Positions 36,764 to 45,302 of a stretch of 64,000 bases of DNA are shown here, piece after piece (the stretch's first letter is position 1; the number at the start of each line of letters is the position of its first letter). The position numbers and the translations under genes are program-made. The stretch comes from Halotalea alkalilenta DSM 17697. Lineage in GTDB: Bacteria; Pseudomonadota; Gammaproteobacteria; Pseudomonadales; Halomonadaceae. The notes below the pieces were generated by a model. That model ran no database searches and was not told the origin of the DNA. It worked only from the letters and a program-made list of their open reading frames with translations. The stretch lies in the NCBI RefSeq assembly GCF_000621205.1, contig NZ_JHYY01000022.1, forward strand, positions 62,001 through 126,000, given 5' to 3'.

Positions 36764-37681
36764 ATGGCTCGATATCTGATGCAGCGGATCGGCCTGGCGC
36801 TGCTCGTCTGCGTTGCCGTTTCGCTTTTGGCCTTCACCCTTCTGAACGCTTCGGGCGACGTCGCGATCGCGGTGGCGGGCGAGGAAGCCACCGCCGCCCA
36901 GATCGAGGCGATCCGCGAAGATCTCGGCCTCAACCGACCGCTGGCGGTGCGCTATGGCGAATGGTTGGCTAACGCAGTGCAAGGGGATTTCGGCAACTCG
37001 CTGTTTTTCCGACAGCCGGTGGCCGAGCTGATCGCATACCGGCTGCCCAATACCATGACGCTGGCGGTGATGGCGCTTGGCGTCATGCTCGCGCTGTCGG
37101 TTCCCTTGGGCGTCGCGGCCGCGCTGAGGCCCAATAGCATCATCGACCGCGCCGCGATGCTGATCGCGGTACTGGGGCAGGCGATGCCGAACTTCTGGTT
37201 CGCGCTGATCCTGATCGTGGTGTTTTCGCTGACGCTCGGCATCGCGCCGCCGTCGGGCTCGGCTACGCTCGGGCATTTCGTGCTGCCCGCCATTGCGCTC
37301 GGATATTACTCCACTCCGCCGATGATGCGGCTGATCCGGCAGGGCATGATCGAGGCGCTGTCCTCCGACTACATCCGCACCGCGCGGGCCAAGGGCATCA
37401 GCGGCTGGAAGGTCGTGTTCAAGCACGCGCTGCGTAACGCGGTCATTCCGGTGGTTTCGCTCACTGCGGTGCAGTTCGGCAACATGCTGGGTGGATCGGT
37501 GGTGATCGAGACGGTGTTCGGCATTCAAGGCCTTGGCTTCCTGGCATGGGAATCCATCTCGCGCATGGATCTGCCAGTGGTGCAGGCGGTACTGCTGATC
37601 GTTGCGGTGTTCTACGTCGTCATGGTCCTGCTGGCCGACTTCATCAACGCCTGGCTCGACCCGAGGATCCGTACCCAATGA
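36764..37681 (+). CDS. ABC transporter permease (DppB-type, second importer)
   Basis: The 305-residue permease begins MARYLMQRIGLALLVCVAVS and has six hydrophobic segments, the EAA loop (YIRTARAKGISG...HALRNA) and the terminal GSVVIETVFGIQGLGFL. It is 59 bases downstream of the binding protein and overlaps the next permease (ATGA). Confidence 0.9.
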   Translation: MARYLMQRIGLALLVCVAVSLLAFTLLNASGDVAIAVAGEEATAAQIEAIREDLGLNRPLAVRYGEWLANAVQGDFGNSLFFRQPVAELIAYRLPNTMTLAVMALGVMLALSVPLGVAAALRPNSIIDRAAMLIAVLGQAMPNFWFALILIVVFSLTLGIAPPSGSATLGHFVLPAIALGYYSTPPMMRLIRQGMIEALSSDYIRTARAKGISGWKVVFKHALRNAVIPVVSLTAVQFGNMLGGSVVIETVFGIQGLGFLAWESISRMDLPVVQAVLLIVAVFYVVMVLLADFINAWLDPRIRTQ

Positions 37682-38562
37682 ACGGTCCGGAGCTCATCGT
37701 TCCTAAAGCGCGTCGCAAGGGGTTCGCCGCCCGCGCCTTCGCCAATCCGGCCTTCGTCTGCGGTGCCGTCACGCTGGGTCTGATCTTCGCCATGGCGGTC
37801 TTCGCGCCGCTGATCGCGCCTTACGATCCGCTGGCACAGGACATGACGAACCGCACTGCTTCGCCTTTCTGGCTGGCAGGGGCGGACTGGGCACATCCCT
37901 TCGGCACCGACGGCCTGGGCCGTGATTATCTGAGCCGGATCATCTATGGCGCGCGCATCTCGTTGCTGATCGGGATATTCACCGTGATCACCTCAGGGAT
38001 CATCGGCACCGTGATGGGGGTGGTCGCGGGCTATTTCGGCGGCAAGGTCGATCTGGTGATCAACTTCCTGATCATGACACGGCTGACGCTGCCGGTGATC
38101 ATGGTGGCGCTGGCGGTGGTCGCGATCTTCGGCGGCTCGCTCACCGTCGTCGTGCTGGTGCTGGGATTACTGCTGTGGGACCGTTTCGCGGTCGTCATAC
38201 GCTCCGCCGTGATGCAGATCCGCAATCAGGAGTACATCCAGGCCGCGCAGTCGATGGGCTATTCCACGCCGAAGCTGCTGTTCAGGGAGCTATTGCCCAA
38301 CATCTTCGACCGCTTCGCCGTCATCGCTACTTTCGAGATGGCCCACGCGATCCTGCTCGAGGCGTCGCTCTCCTTCCTCGGGCTTGGCGTTCAACCGCCG
38401 ACCCCCTCGTGGGGCCTGATGGTGGCCGAGGGGCGCCAATACCTGCTGTTCGACAGCTGGCTGATCCTGATTCCCGGCGCCGCGATCTGCGTTCTGGTGC
38501 TGGCGATCAACATGATGGGCGATGCCTTGCGCGATGTGCTGGCCCCCGAAAACAGGAACTGA
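37678..38562 (+). CDS. ABC transporter permease (DppC-type, second importer)
   Basis: This 294-residue permease starts at ATG 37678 overlapping the previous stop. It has the DppC features FGTDGLGRDYLSRIIYGARIS, given in parts as FGTDGLGRDYLS and IIYGARIS, the loop YIQAAQSMGYSTP...ELLPN, and SFLGLGVQPPTPSWGLMV. Unlike the equivalent gene of the first importer it is not fused to an ATPase; it ends at residue 294. Confidence 0.9.
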   Translation: MNGPELIVPKARRKGFAARAFANPAFVCGAVTLGLIFAMAVFAPLIAPYDPLAQDMTNRTASPFWLAGADWAHPFGTDGLGRDYLSRIIYGARISLLIGIFTVITSGIIGTVMGVVAGYFGGKVDLVINFLIMTRLTLPVIMVALAVVAIFGGSLTVVVLVLGLLLWDRFAVVIRSAVMQIRNQEYIQAAQSMGYSTPKLLFRELLPNIFDRFAVIATFEMAHAILLEASLSFLGLGVQPPTPSWGLMVAEGRQYLLFDSWLILIPGAAICVLVLAINMMGDALRDVLAPENRN

Positions 38563-38571
38563 GAAACCGAC

Positions 38572-39960
38572 ATGACCCGTTCCACCGTTGTCGCCGATGC
38601 TGGAGCCTATGTGGAGGGCGGCGCCTTCCTCAACGAGATGCGGGCGCGCCTGGCGATCCCGTCCGAGAGCCCTCGCGAGGACAGTGCCCCTGACCACCTG
38701 CGCTACCTGAACGAACAGATGTGCCCAATGCTCGAAGGCATGGGCTTCACCTGCCGGATTCTGCCGAACCCGCGGCTCGAGCGTCTTCCTGCGATGTTCG
38801 CCGAGCGAATCGAAGATTCCTCCCTGCCCACCATTCTGACCTATGGCCATGGCGACGTGCTGTGGGGCATGGCAGGCGATTGGAAGGAGGACCGCAGCCC
38901 GTGGGAGGCAACGCTTGCGGGCGGGCGCATCTACGGCCGGGGTGCCGTCGACAACAAGGGCCAGCACACGATCAACCTCGCCGCGCTGCGCCTGGTGCTC
39001 GAGGCGCGTGGCCGTCTTGGCTTCAACGTCAAGGTGCTGATCGAGATGGGCGAGGAGTCCGGGTCGCCGGGTCTCGCCGAGATGGCGCAGGACCACAGGG
39101 ACCTACTGGCGGCTGACGTGCTGATCGCGTCAGACGGACCGCGCGTTTCGACCCATATGCCGACGGTATTCCTTGGCGCGCGCGGCGGGCACGGGTTCCA
39201 TCTGATCTGCGAGCTGCGTGAGGGTGCGTACCACTCCGGCAATTGGGGAGGACTGCTGCCCAACGCAGGCATCCGTCTGGCCCACGCGCTGGCCACGATC
39301 ACCGACGCCAAGGGGCGGATCAACATCCGCGAATGGACACCGGGTACGATCCCCGCGAACGTTCATGCGGCGCTGAACAAGATCGAGATGGAAGTCGGCC
39401 CCGACGATCCCGAGACCGACCCCTCATGGGGCGAGCCTAACCTGACCGGGCCCGAGCAGGTCTATGGCTGGTGCAACTTCGAGGTGCTCGCCTTCCACTG
39501 CGGTCGCCCCGAAGCTCCGGTGAACGCCATTCCCGGCACGGCGAAGGCCACCTGCCAGCTCCGCTACGTCGTCGGCGTGGACCGCGATCGCATTCTGCCT
39601 GCCCTGCGCGAACACCTGGATGCGAACGGCTTCGATGATATCCGTATCGAGCCTATGGACCGGGGCTTCTTCCGCGCCACCCGCACCGATCCCGACAATC
39701 CCTGGACCCGCCTGGTAGTGGCCTCGATCAAGCGTACCACCGGCAAGGAGCCCGCGGTCCAGCCGAACTTCGGTGGCTCGCTGCCCAACGAGGTGTTCGC
39801 CGAAACGCTTGGCATGCCGACCATCTGGATCCCGCATTCGCACCCGTCCTGTTCGCAGCATGCGCCGGACGAACACATGATGGTCAGCGTCGCGAAAGAG
39901 GCCGCGCAGATGATGGCCGGTCTGTTCTGGGACATCGGTGAAGGAAAGTCGCGGCCATGA
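38572..39960 (+). CDS. M20-family metallopeptidase (ArgE/DapE/dipeptidase type)
   Basis: This 462-residue zinc hydrolase has the M20 metal-site pattern: His in TYGHGDVLWG, the bridging Asp in GRGAVDNKGQH, the Glu pair in EMGEESGSPG, Asp in IASDGPR and the last His in SQHAPDEH. It has no signal peptide, so it acts in the cytoplasm on imported material, for example hydrolysing a dipeptide, N-acyl amino acid or related amide. It lies between the second importer permeases and its ATPase and overlaps the ATPase gene by four bases, which ties it to transport. The substrate is unknown. Confidence 0.88.
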   Translation: MTRSTVVADAGAYVEGGAFLNEMRARLAIPSESPREDSAPDHLRYLNEQMCPMLEGMGFTCRILPNPRLERLPAMFAERIEDSSLPTILTYGHGDVLWGMAGDWKEDRSPWEATLAGGRIYGRGAVDNKGQHTINLAALRLVLEARGRLGFNVKVLIEMGEESGSPGLAEMAQDHRDLLAADVLIASDGPRVSTHMPTVFLGARGGHGFHLICELREGAYHSGNWGGLLPNAGIRLAHALATITDAKGRINIREWTPGTIPANVHAALNKIEMEVGPDDPETDPSWGEPNLTGPEQVYGWCNFEVLAFHCGRPEAPVNAIPGTAKATCQLRYVVGVDRDRILPALREHLDANGFDDIRIEPMDRGFFRATRTDPDNPWTRLVVASIKRTTGKEPAVQPNFGGSLPNEVFAETLGMPTIWIPHSHPSCSQHAPDEHMMVSVAKEAAQMMAGLFWDIGEGKSRP

Positions 39961-41573
39961 CGCAGCCCGTCCTGTCGGTGCGTGGCCTGACGGTCGATCT
40001 GCCCAAGAATGGTGATCGTCCCCACGCGGTCAGCGGGATCTCCTTCGATATCCATCCGAACGAGATCGTCTGCGTCGTCGGCGAAAGCGGCTCGGGCAAG
40101 TCGGTCACGGCCTTCACCGCGATGGGGCTGCTGCCCAAGGCGCTGAAGCCCTCGGGCGGGCAGATGCTGTTCGAGGGGCAGGACCTGCTGAAGATGTCGC
40201 GCCGTGAACATACCCGCCTGCGCGGCAAGCGTATGGCAATGGTGTTTCAAGAGCCGATGACCGCCCTGAACCCTTGCTTTACCGTGGGCGACCAGATCGA
40301 AGAGATCTTCAAGGCCCATACCAGGCTGGCCAGGTCCGAACGCAAGGCCCGGACGATGGCCCTGCTGGAGGAGGTTCGCCTGCCTGATCCGCCTCGCGTC
40401 TATTCAAGCTTTCCGCATCAGCTTTCGGGCGGGCAGCGCCAGCGTATCGTGATCGCCATCGCGCTTGCGATGGACCCGACGTTGCTGATCGCGGACGAAC
40501 CGACGACCGCGCTGGACGTGACCACGCAGGCGCAGATTTTGTCGATGTTCAAGACTTTGAAATCCTCGCACAGTGCCGGAATCCTGTTCGTCACCCACGA
40601 TTTCGATGTGGTGGCGGAAATCGCCGATCGTGTCGTGGTGATGCAAAAGGGTCTCGTCGTCGAGCAGGGCACTGCGGACGAGGTGCTGAACGATCCCCAG
40701 CACCCTTACACCCGCCAGCTGATCGCCGCCGTCCCTCGTAAGCGCGAGGATGCGCCCGAACCGCTGAGTGACGAGGTCGCGCTGCGTGTGCAAGGGCTGA
40801 AGAAGACCTATCACGTCGCCGGCACGCTGACGCGGAAGGCACGCACGGTTCACGCGCTGCACCCGACGGATTTCACCGTCCGCAAGGGCGAGACGCTGGG
40901 CATCGTCGGCGAGAGCGGCTCGGGTAAGACCACGCTGGTGCGCTGCCTGATCCGCCTGCTGGACCCGGACGACGGTGCGATCTGGATCGGCAGCCGCAAC
41001 TTCGCCCAAGGTTCGCGTGCGAGCCTGCGCGCTGCGAGGAAGGACATCCAAATCGTCTTTCAGGACCCCTATGGATCGCTCAACCCCCGGCGCTCGATCG
41101 GCGAGCAGCTGATCGGCGCACCGATGAACTTCGGCGTCTCGCGCAGCGTTGCCTGGGGGCGCGCAAAGCGGCTGATGAAGATCGTGAGGCTGGAGGAGGA
41201 GGCGCTCTACCGTTATCCGTCACAGTTCTCGGGTGGGCAGCGTCAACGTATCTGTATCGCACGCGCGTTGATGGTCGAGCCCAAGATCCTGATCGCGGAC
41301 GAAGCGGTGTCCGCACTGGACGTGTCGGTGCAAAAAGAGGTGCTGCTGCTCCTGGCCGACATCAAGCGCAACATGGGGCTGACGATTCTATTCATCACCC
41401 ACGACCTGCGTGTCGCCGCGCAGATCTGCGACAACCTGATCGTGATGAGCAAGGGCCGCATCGTGGAGCGTGGAACCGTGGCCGAGGTTTTCGGCAATCC
41501 GCAGCAGCCCTATACCCGCCAGCTTCTGTCGGCCATGCCGGGACGCAAGTGGGAGGCGCCGGATGTGGCGTGA
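39957..41573 (+). CDS. ABC transporter double ATP-binding protein (DppD-DppF fusion)
   Basis: This 538-residue protein contains two ABC ATPase domains. The first has GESGSGKSV, LSGGQRQR and LLIADEPTTALD; the second has GESGSGKTT, FSGGQRQR and ILIADEAVSALD. Such tandem ATPases (as in YejF and GsiA) power family 5 peptide or glutathione importers. It completes the second importer with the genes at 35202-38562. The overlap with the M20 peptidase gene implies coordinated production. Confidence 0.92.
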   Translation: MTQPVLSVRGLTVDLPKNGDRPHAVSGISFDIHPNEIVCVVGESGSGKSVTAFTAMGLLPKALKPSGGQMLFEGQDLLKMSRREHTRLRGKRMAMVFQEPMTALNPCFTVGDQIEEIFKAHTRLARSERKARTMALLEEVRLPDPPRVYSSFPHQLSGGQRQRIVIAIALAMDPTLLIADEPTTALDVTTQAQILSMFKTLKSSHSAGILFVTHDFDVVAEIADRVVVMQKGLVVEQGTADEVLNDPQHPYTRQLIAAVPRKREDAPEPLSDEVALRVQGLKKTYHVAGTLTRKARTVHALHPTDFTVRKGETLGIVGESGSGKTTLVRCLIRLLDPDDGAIWIGSRNFAQGSRASLRAARKDIQIVFQDPYGSLNPRRSIGEQLIGAPMNFGVSRSVAWGRAKRLMKIVRLEEEALYRYPSQFSGGQRQRICIARALMVEPKILIADEAVSALDVSVQKEVLLLLADIKRNMGLTILFITHDLRVAAQICDNLIVMSKGRIVERGTVAEVFGNPQQPYTRQLLSAMPGRKWEAPDVA

Positions 41574-41745
41574 CGATGACCTGACGGAACGGAACAGAGG
41601 GCGACGCCGTACATCGACCTTGCGCCTGCTCATCTCCGGAATGCGGTCGAGAAGCTCGATTCACGTTCCATTCACAGGCAAAACCTGAGCGCTTGGAGAT
41701 TTGCTGGAGGGAAGGCGAATAGCGGAAAGAACGATCATTTAGAAG

Positions 41746-41830
41746 TGGTGCCGGCCATGGGACTCGAACCCACACACCTTTCGGCACAGGAACCTAAATC
41801 CTGCGTGTCTACCAATTCCACCAAGCCGGC
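41746..41830 (-). tRNA. tRNA-Leu (anticodon UAG)
   Basis: The minus strand folds as an 85-base class II tRNA. The acceptor GCCGGCT pairs with its 3' partner, the anticodon stem CAGGA/TCCTG surrounds loop TTTAGGT (anticodon TAG, reading CUN), a variable arm follows, and the T-arm is GGTTCGAGTCC with a genome-encoded CCA end. It reads CUA leucine codons. Confidence 0.95.
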
Positions 41831-42066
41831 ACGGCGGGCGACATTATGCCTGCCGAGGCTCGGCGAGTAAAGAGCCGCCAACGCCCGGCGCACAGGGGCT
41901 GTGTGCTTCGGACGCTCTCTTGGTGTTTACATCGCAAGTCAGAGAGATGCGCGCCGCCTCTGCACAGAGACAGAGCGGATAGCGCACCCGATATCCTGGG
42001 AGCGAGGTATGTGAAAAAGGCCTGGTGATACGCTGATAGGCTTCGATCTAATGACAGAATACGTTT

Positions 42067-42396
42067 TCATGCGCTGTTCAAGGATTCGAAGAGTTCTTTT
42101 ACGCTTTTCCTGTCCGTTTTGACCGTGATCTCCACGCAGTCGGCCAGTTGATTGATGATGAATATTCCCGGTTTGGACTGAAGTTTTTTCCTCAAGGTGG
42201 TTCGGTCATATAGGTAAGTGTGCACATAGATGGATCCTTTGCACCGTGACCCATAAGAATCCAGAGCTTTGCGCAGTTCTCCTATGGTTTTTTTCTGTCC
42301 AATATGGAAAGGCGACGTTTGATCGTACACGATTATCTCTCTTTTCTGATTGAGAGCCATACGGTATATCACAGGATTTTCAGCTGGATAGGTCAT
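42067..42396 (-). CDS. hypothetical protein
   Basis: The 109-residue frame has no recognised domain. The protein is soluble-looking, mixed charge, with a helical C-terminus (VKTDRKSVKELFESLNSA). No ribosome site stands before ATG 42396. The sequence is A/T-rich compared with its neighbours, so it may be a transferred or orphan gene. It stands alone, downstream of tRNA-Leu on the same strand. Confidence 0.5.
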   Translation of the reverse strand: MTYPAENPVIYRMALNQKREIIVYDQTSPFHIGQKKTIGELRKALDSYGSRCKGSIYVHTYLYDRTTLRKKLQSKPGIFIINQLADCVEITVKTDRKSVKELFESLNSA

Positions 42397-42802
42397 TTAA
42401 ATTATGTTTTTTGGGTATTTATGTAAAATGAATTGGCGATGGATGAAATGATGGTTGATGGAACAAAATGAGTGAATAAGGTGGGTTAACATTGGCGCTG
42501 TCGGGTGAAATAATCGTACGGTCGATAGTCGGAGAAATGATGTTTTGTCCAACGCTGTCATCATCTTCACGGAAATTAAAATATTGCCTTGCGGCAAGTC
42601 GCCTATTGAAAAGCCGGGGTTCGAGGGGCGAGCGCATCCAGTCGGCGTGGCAACCTGAACTTGCGTGGCCGAAGATGCCGCAATAGATACGGCCTGTTCG
42701 CCAAGCCTTTCGCTGCGAGTCGGGAACGCCGGCTGGATGGTCCTCAAGCGAGCCATTCGCGCGGCGATAGAACGATTGAGTCGGCGCGAATGGAGAGGTG
42801 GG
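42397..42802. other. 406-base intergenic region upstream of comF
   Basis: The left part is A/T-rich, the right part G/C-rich. The comF frame stays open upstream to ATG 42665 and ATG 42737, so part of it may code for a longer comF N-terminus. Nothing else recognisable was seen. Confidence 0.4.
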
Positions 42803-43534
42803 ATGGGGGTATTTCCTTGGTGGGAGAGGGCGCTGTTGCACCTGCTTCCCGGACATTGCCCCTTGTGTCTGGGGCGGCCACGGTACGGGATGCCATGGTG
42901 CGCTGCGTGTTTCGCGGCGCTGCCGCGAAACCGGGCGGCGTGTCTTGGTTGCGCCGAGCCGCTCCCGGACGGTGCGCGTGGCTTGCACTGCTCACGCTGT
43001 TCGAGCGCGCCGCTGTTGATGAGCTCGAGTAGCGCGCCGCTGGTGTTTTGCGATGAGATCGCGTGGCTGGTGAGGCGCTTCAAGTTCGAGGGTGATTTGC
43101 GTGCCGGACGTCTGCTGGTGGAGCTGGCGCTGGCGGTGCTGATCGAGTCCGATGAGCGTGATTGGAGCCTGCGATTCGACGGACTGCTGGCGGTGCCTTC
43201 GGACGCGGTGCGCGTCCGTGAGCGCGGATTCGACCATGCCGACTGGCTGGCCCGACGCTTTGCCAGGCGGGTCGGCATGCCGCTGCTGCGCGCACGACGC
43301 CTGCGGGCAGCCGGCAGTCAGCGTGGGCTCGGGCGCCGGGCGAGGCAGCGCAATCTCACCGATGTCTTTAGCTTGTCCACCCCACCACCGGCTCGTGTGC
43401 TGCTGTTCGACGATGTGATGACCACCGGCGCAACGTTCGAGGCGCTGGCGCTGTGCTGTTTCGATGCGGGGTGTCTCGAGGTAGCGGCCTTAGCACTGGC
43501 ACGCACGCCCCGGAGTCTGCCGATCAGACGATGA
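42803..43534 (+). CDS. comF: ComF family protein (phosphoribosyltransferase-like)
   Basis: The C-terminal half has the phosphoribosyltransferase PRPP loop VLLFDDVMTTGATFEA, and the N-terminus has the double zinc-ribbon Cys pattern CPLCLG... CAACF... CLGCAEPL... CSRCSS. This is the ComF/GntX arrangement, linked to DNA uptake in competent bacteria but widespread elsewhere. I chose ATG 42803 (GGAGAGG upstream), giving 243 residues, near family length; ATG 42737 or 42665 would add 22 or 46 residues. It stands alone on the plus strand. Confidence 0.82.
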   Translation: MGVFPWWERALLHLLPGHCPLCLGRPRYGMPWCAACFAALPRNRAACLGCAEPLPDGARGLHCSRCSSAPLLMSSSSAPLVFCDEIAWLVRRFKFEGDLRAGRLLVELALAVLIESDERDWSLRFDGLLAVPSDAVRVRERGFDHADWLARRFARRVGMPLLRARRLRAAGSQRGLGRRARQRNLTDVFSLSTPPPARVLLFDDVMTTGATFEALALCCFDAGCLEVAALALARTPRSLPIRR

Positions 43535-43575
43535 GTGGCAGAGAAAACGCAGCAGGAAGTCGATACGGGAACTGT

Positions 43576-43609
43576 GCTTCCCGGCGATGGCGGGCCGTCG
43601 CCGGGAAGC
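43576..43609. terminator. bidirectional hairpin between comF and a small minus-strand gene
   Basis: A perfect 12-bp inverted repeat (GCTTCCCGGCGA / TCGCCGGGAAGC) with a 10-base loop lies between convergent genes. There is no strong T-run on either side, so termination may be modest. Confidence 0.55.
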
Positions 43610-43617
43610 CGACCGGC

Positions 43618-43791
43618 TCAGGCGGCAGTGGTGACCGCACGGTTGAGCGATTCGGCGACGGCAATGGCGCTCTCCCGGGATTCGTGGCGGCTGAGCGCGG
43701 CGTCGTCACGAGGCGTACGGCGAACCACCAGCCAGTAGGCCGGGGCGGGATCTGCGTCTTGGAGATAATAGGGAATGACGGCGTGGTGCAT
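43618..43791 (-). CDS. small conserved-looking protein, 57 residues
   Basis: The minus strand encodes MHHAVIPYYLQDADPAPAYW, then LVVRRTPRDDAALSRHESRE and SAIAVAESLNRAVTTAA, from ATG 43791 with GAGGG seven bases upstream. A hairpin sits just after its stop. I do not recognise the family; the composition is that of a folded small soluble protein and the ribosome site makes it a likely real gene. Confidence 0.65.
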   Translation of the reverse strand: MHHAVIPYYLQDADPAPAYWLVVRRTPRDDAALSRHESRESAIAVAESLNRAVTTAA

Positions 43792-44011
43792 GGCGGAGCC
43801 CTCTAGTTATTCGTTATCGGCGACACACCTTACTACCTTAGTCGTGCTGGACCGCTCAGGCCAACGTGCAGGTGGGGTGGTACGTCCCAGATTGGCGTGA
43901 TGACGTCTTGGTGCCCGAATGCCAGGGTGCTACCTGCGCTCAGATAGGGTTAATTCCGCCAGGCGGGTGGTGCGTTCATGCTTGTAGGACATTTCCTCCA
44001 GGCAGGTGACG

Positions 44012-44089
44012 ATGGACAAATTTACCTGGCTAGTGGCGCTGATGTTCATCCTGGCGCTTGGCCTGACCCTCTACGTCAGGATGTATTGA
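44012..44089 (+). CDS. single-span membrane microprotein, 25 residues
   Basis: MDKFTWLVALMFILALGLTL followed by YVRMY is one hydrophobic helix with a short polar end. AGGCAGGTGA precedes the start at a normal distance. Similar tiny membrane proteins occur in many bacteria but I cannot assign a family. A convergent small membrane gene follows 16 bases later. Confidence 0.5.
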   Translation: MDKFTWLVALMFILALGLTLYVRMY

Positions 44090-44104
44090 ATCCTCGAGCG
44101 GGGG

Positions 44105-44290
44105 TCAGCCGCGTCCGCGCTTGCGTTTGGCGCGACGGCGGTTGCGAGACAGGCGTACCTCGGGCGAAGGGAAGACCCAGACCTTGGCGATGATGAAGAC
44201 GAGCAGTATGAGGATCGCCAGGGCTAGACCGAGATAGGGAAGAATGCCGGCCAGCCATAGGAGCGGCGCTTCCGAATCAGCGGTTTGCAT
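44105..44290 (-). CDS. small membrane protein with basic tail, 61 residues
   Basis: From ATG 44290 (AAGGAG eight bases upstream) the protein has a short N-terminus, one long hydrophobic stretch (LGLALAILILLVFIIAKVWVF) given here only as the start LGLALAILILLVFI, and a strongly basic tail (RLSRNRRRAKRKRGRG). The basic tail would face the cytoplasm. No function is known. It is convergent with the 25-residue microprotein. Confidence 0.6.
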   Translation of the reverse strand: MQTADSEAPLLWLAGILPYLGLALAILILLVFIIAKVWVFPSPEVRLSRNRRRAKRKRGRG

Positions 44291-44377
44291 TGCATGGACT
44301 CCTTGATGACGAAAGCCGAATGGACGCCGCTGCCGATGATTACAGGCGGTGGCAGCGATGACGAAGGGCCTGATTTC

Positions 44378-44530
44378 ATGATCACAAACGCAGGTGCGCG
44401 CCATGCGCTGCTCGCGATGGCATCCGGCGCCGTACTGCTGCTTTCCGGATGCGCCTCCCAGCAGACCAACGAAGCGATCCAGGGCACCGCAGAGATCACT
44501 CGCGCCGTATTGCAAGTGTTCACGCTGTGA
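44378..44530 (+). CDS. small lipoprotein, 50 residues
   Basis: The protein from ATG 44378 has a lipoprotein signal ending LLLSGCASQQ: the lipobox L-S-G-C places the lipidated Cys near residue 21. The mature part (about 30 residues: ASQQTNEAIQGTAEITRAV...) is short and helical, as in entericidin-like or other tiny envelope lipoproteins. AAGGG lies upstream. The reading frame also has earlier in-frame ATGs with no ribosome sites. Confidence 0.65.
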   Translation: MITNAGARHALLAMASGAVLLLSGCASQQTNEAIQGTAEITRAVLQVFTL

Positions 44531-44691
44531 TCGTGGTGGCCGGTCGATTGGTCGGTTCCAGGTCGCGCGAGTGTACCTAGGTGCACTGACAGCGTCGATG
44601 GCAGGTGAGAGGCTAAGCAAGAGCAAGGAGCGCTGCAAGCGCAGGATGCGAGTCGAAGATCGAGGTTCCTGACGTTTTTACTCTTCTTCCG

Positions 44692-44722
44692 ACCCACTTC
44701 GTTCGTTGAGGTGGGTTTTTTT
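44692..44722 (+). terminator. intrinsic terminator
   Basis: ACCCACTTC and GAGGTGGGT form a 9-bp stem (one G-T pair) with a 7-base loop, followed by a run of seven T. It ends the transcript of the small lipoprotein. Confidence 0.8.
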
Positions 44723-44809
44723 CGTCCATCGCCCCGGATATGGGGCATTCTATGGCGGTGTTGGTCGTCGCTTGAGTTTCACGCCCCCGCGCCGCTGGAT
44801 GGATGCTCC

Positions 44810-44971
44810 ATGTGTTTTTTCTTCTACGTGCTCGATGTGATCCTGCCTCCGCTGAGCGTCTATTTTCAGACTGGCCTGAGCGGCACGCTGCTGCTCAATC
44901 TGGCGCTGACCCTGCTGGGCTGGGTGCCGGGAATCATCCACGCGCTGATGGTCACTGGCGAGCTGTGTTGA
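44810..44971 (+). CDS. YqaE/Pmp3 family membrane protein
   Basis: From ATG 44810 the 53-residue protein has two hydrophobic segments and the family core FYVLDVILPPLSVYF ... LTLLGWVPGIIHAL. Pmp3/YqaE proteins sit in the cytoplasmic membrane and are linked to salt and cold stress and membrane potential. The frame upstream of 44810 is long but starts inside the terminator, so a later start is right. Confidence 0.82.
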   Translation: MCFFFYVLDVILPPLSVYFQTGLSGTLLLNLALTLLGWVPGIIHALMVTGELC

Positions 44972-45040
44972 GCAAGGCGTCGCCGCGGGGCGCTCGAGCT
45001 TTTATACTGTCGGGCTCCCGATGCGCCGCTGAGTTCGAAG

Positions 45041-45256
45041 ATGTCGATGCCCACACTACTGAATCTGTCGATACTGGCGCTGGCCTCGCTGCCGGTGCTG
45101 TGGCGCTGGTGGCAGTGGCGCCGGCGGGGAGGCGCCTGGTGGCCGCGGCGCGACGATGAGCCACAGCGGCGCGCGTTCGCGCGCGAGGTGAAAGGGCCGC
45201 TGTTCGCCTCGCTGAGCCTTGCCGTGCTTGCCATGCTGATGCTCCATTACCGCTGA
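45041..45256 (+). CDS. hypothetical small membrane protein
   Basis: The 71-residue protein has an N-terminal hydrophobic segment, a central tryptophan- and arginine-rich stretch (WRWWQWRRRGG) and a C-terminal hydrophobic segment. It probably spans the membrane twice with the basic part in the cytoplasm. The family is unknown. It precedes srkA by 46 bases on the same strand. Confidence 0.55.
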   Translation: MSMPTLLNLSILALASLPVLWRWWQWRRRGGAWWPRRDDEPQRRAFAREVKGPLFASLSLAVLAMLMLHYR

Positions 45257-45302
45257 GACCGTTCGCCCGGCGGCGAGATTCCCTCCTAGCTTCGGAGACC
45301 CG

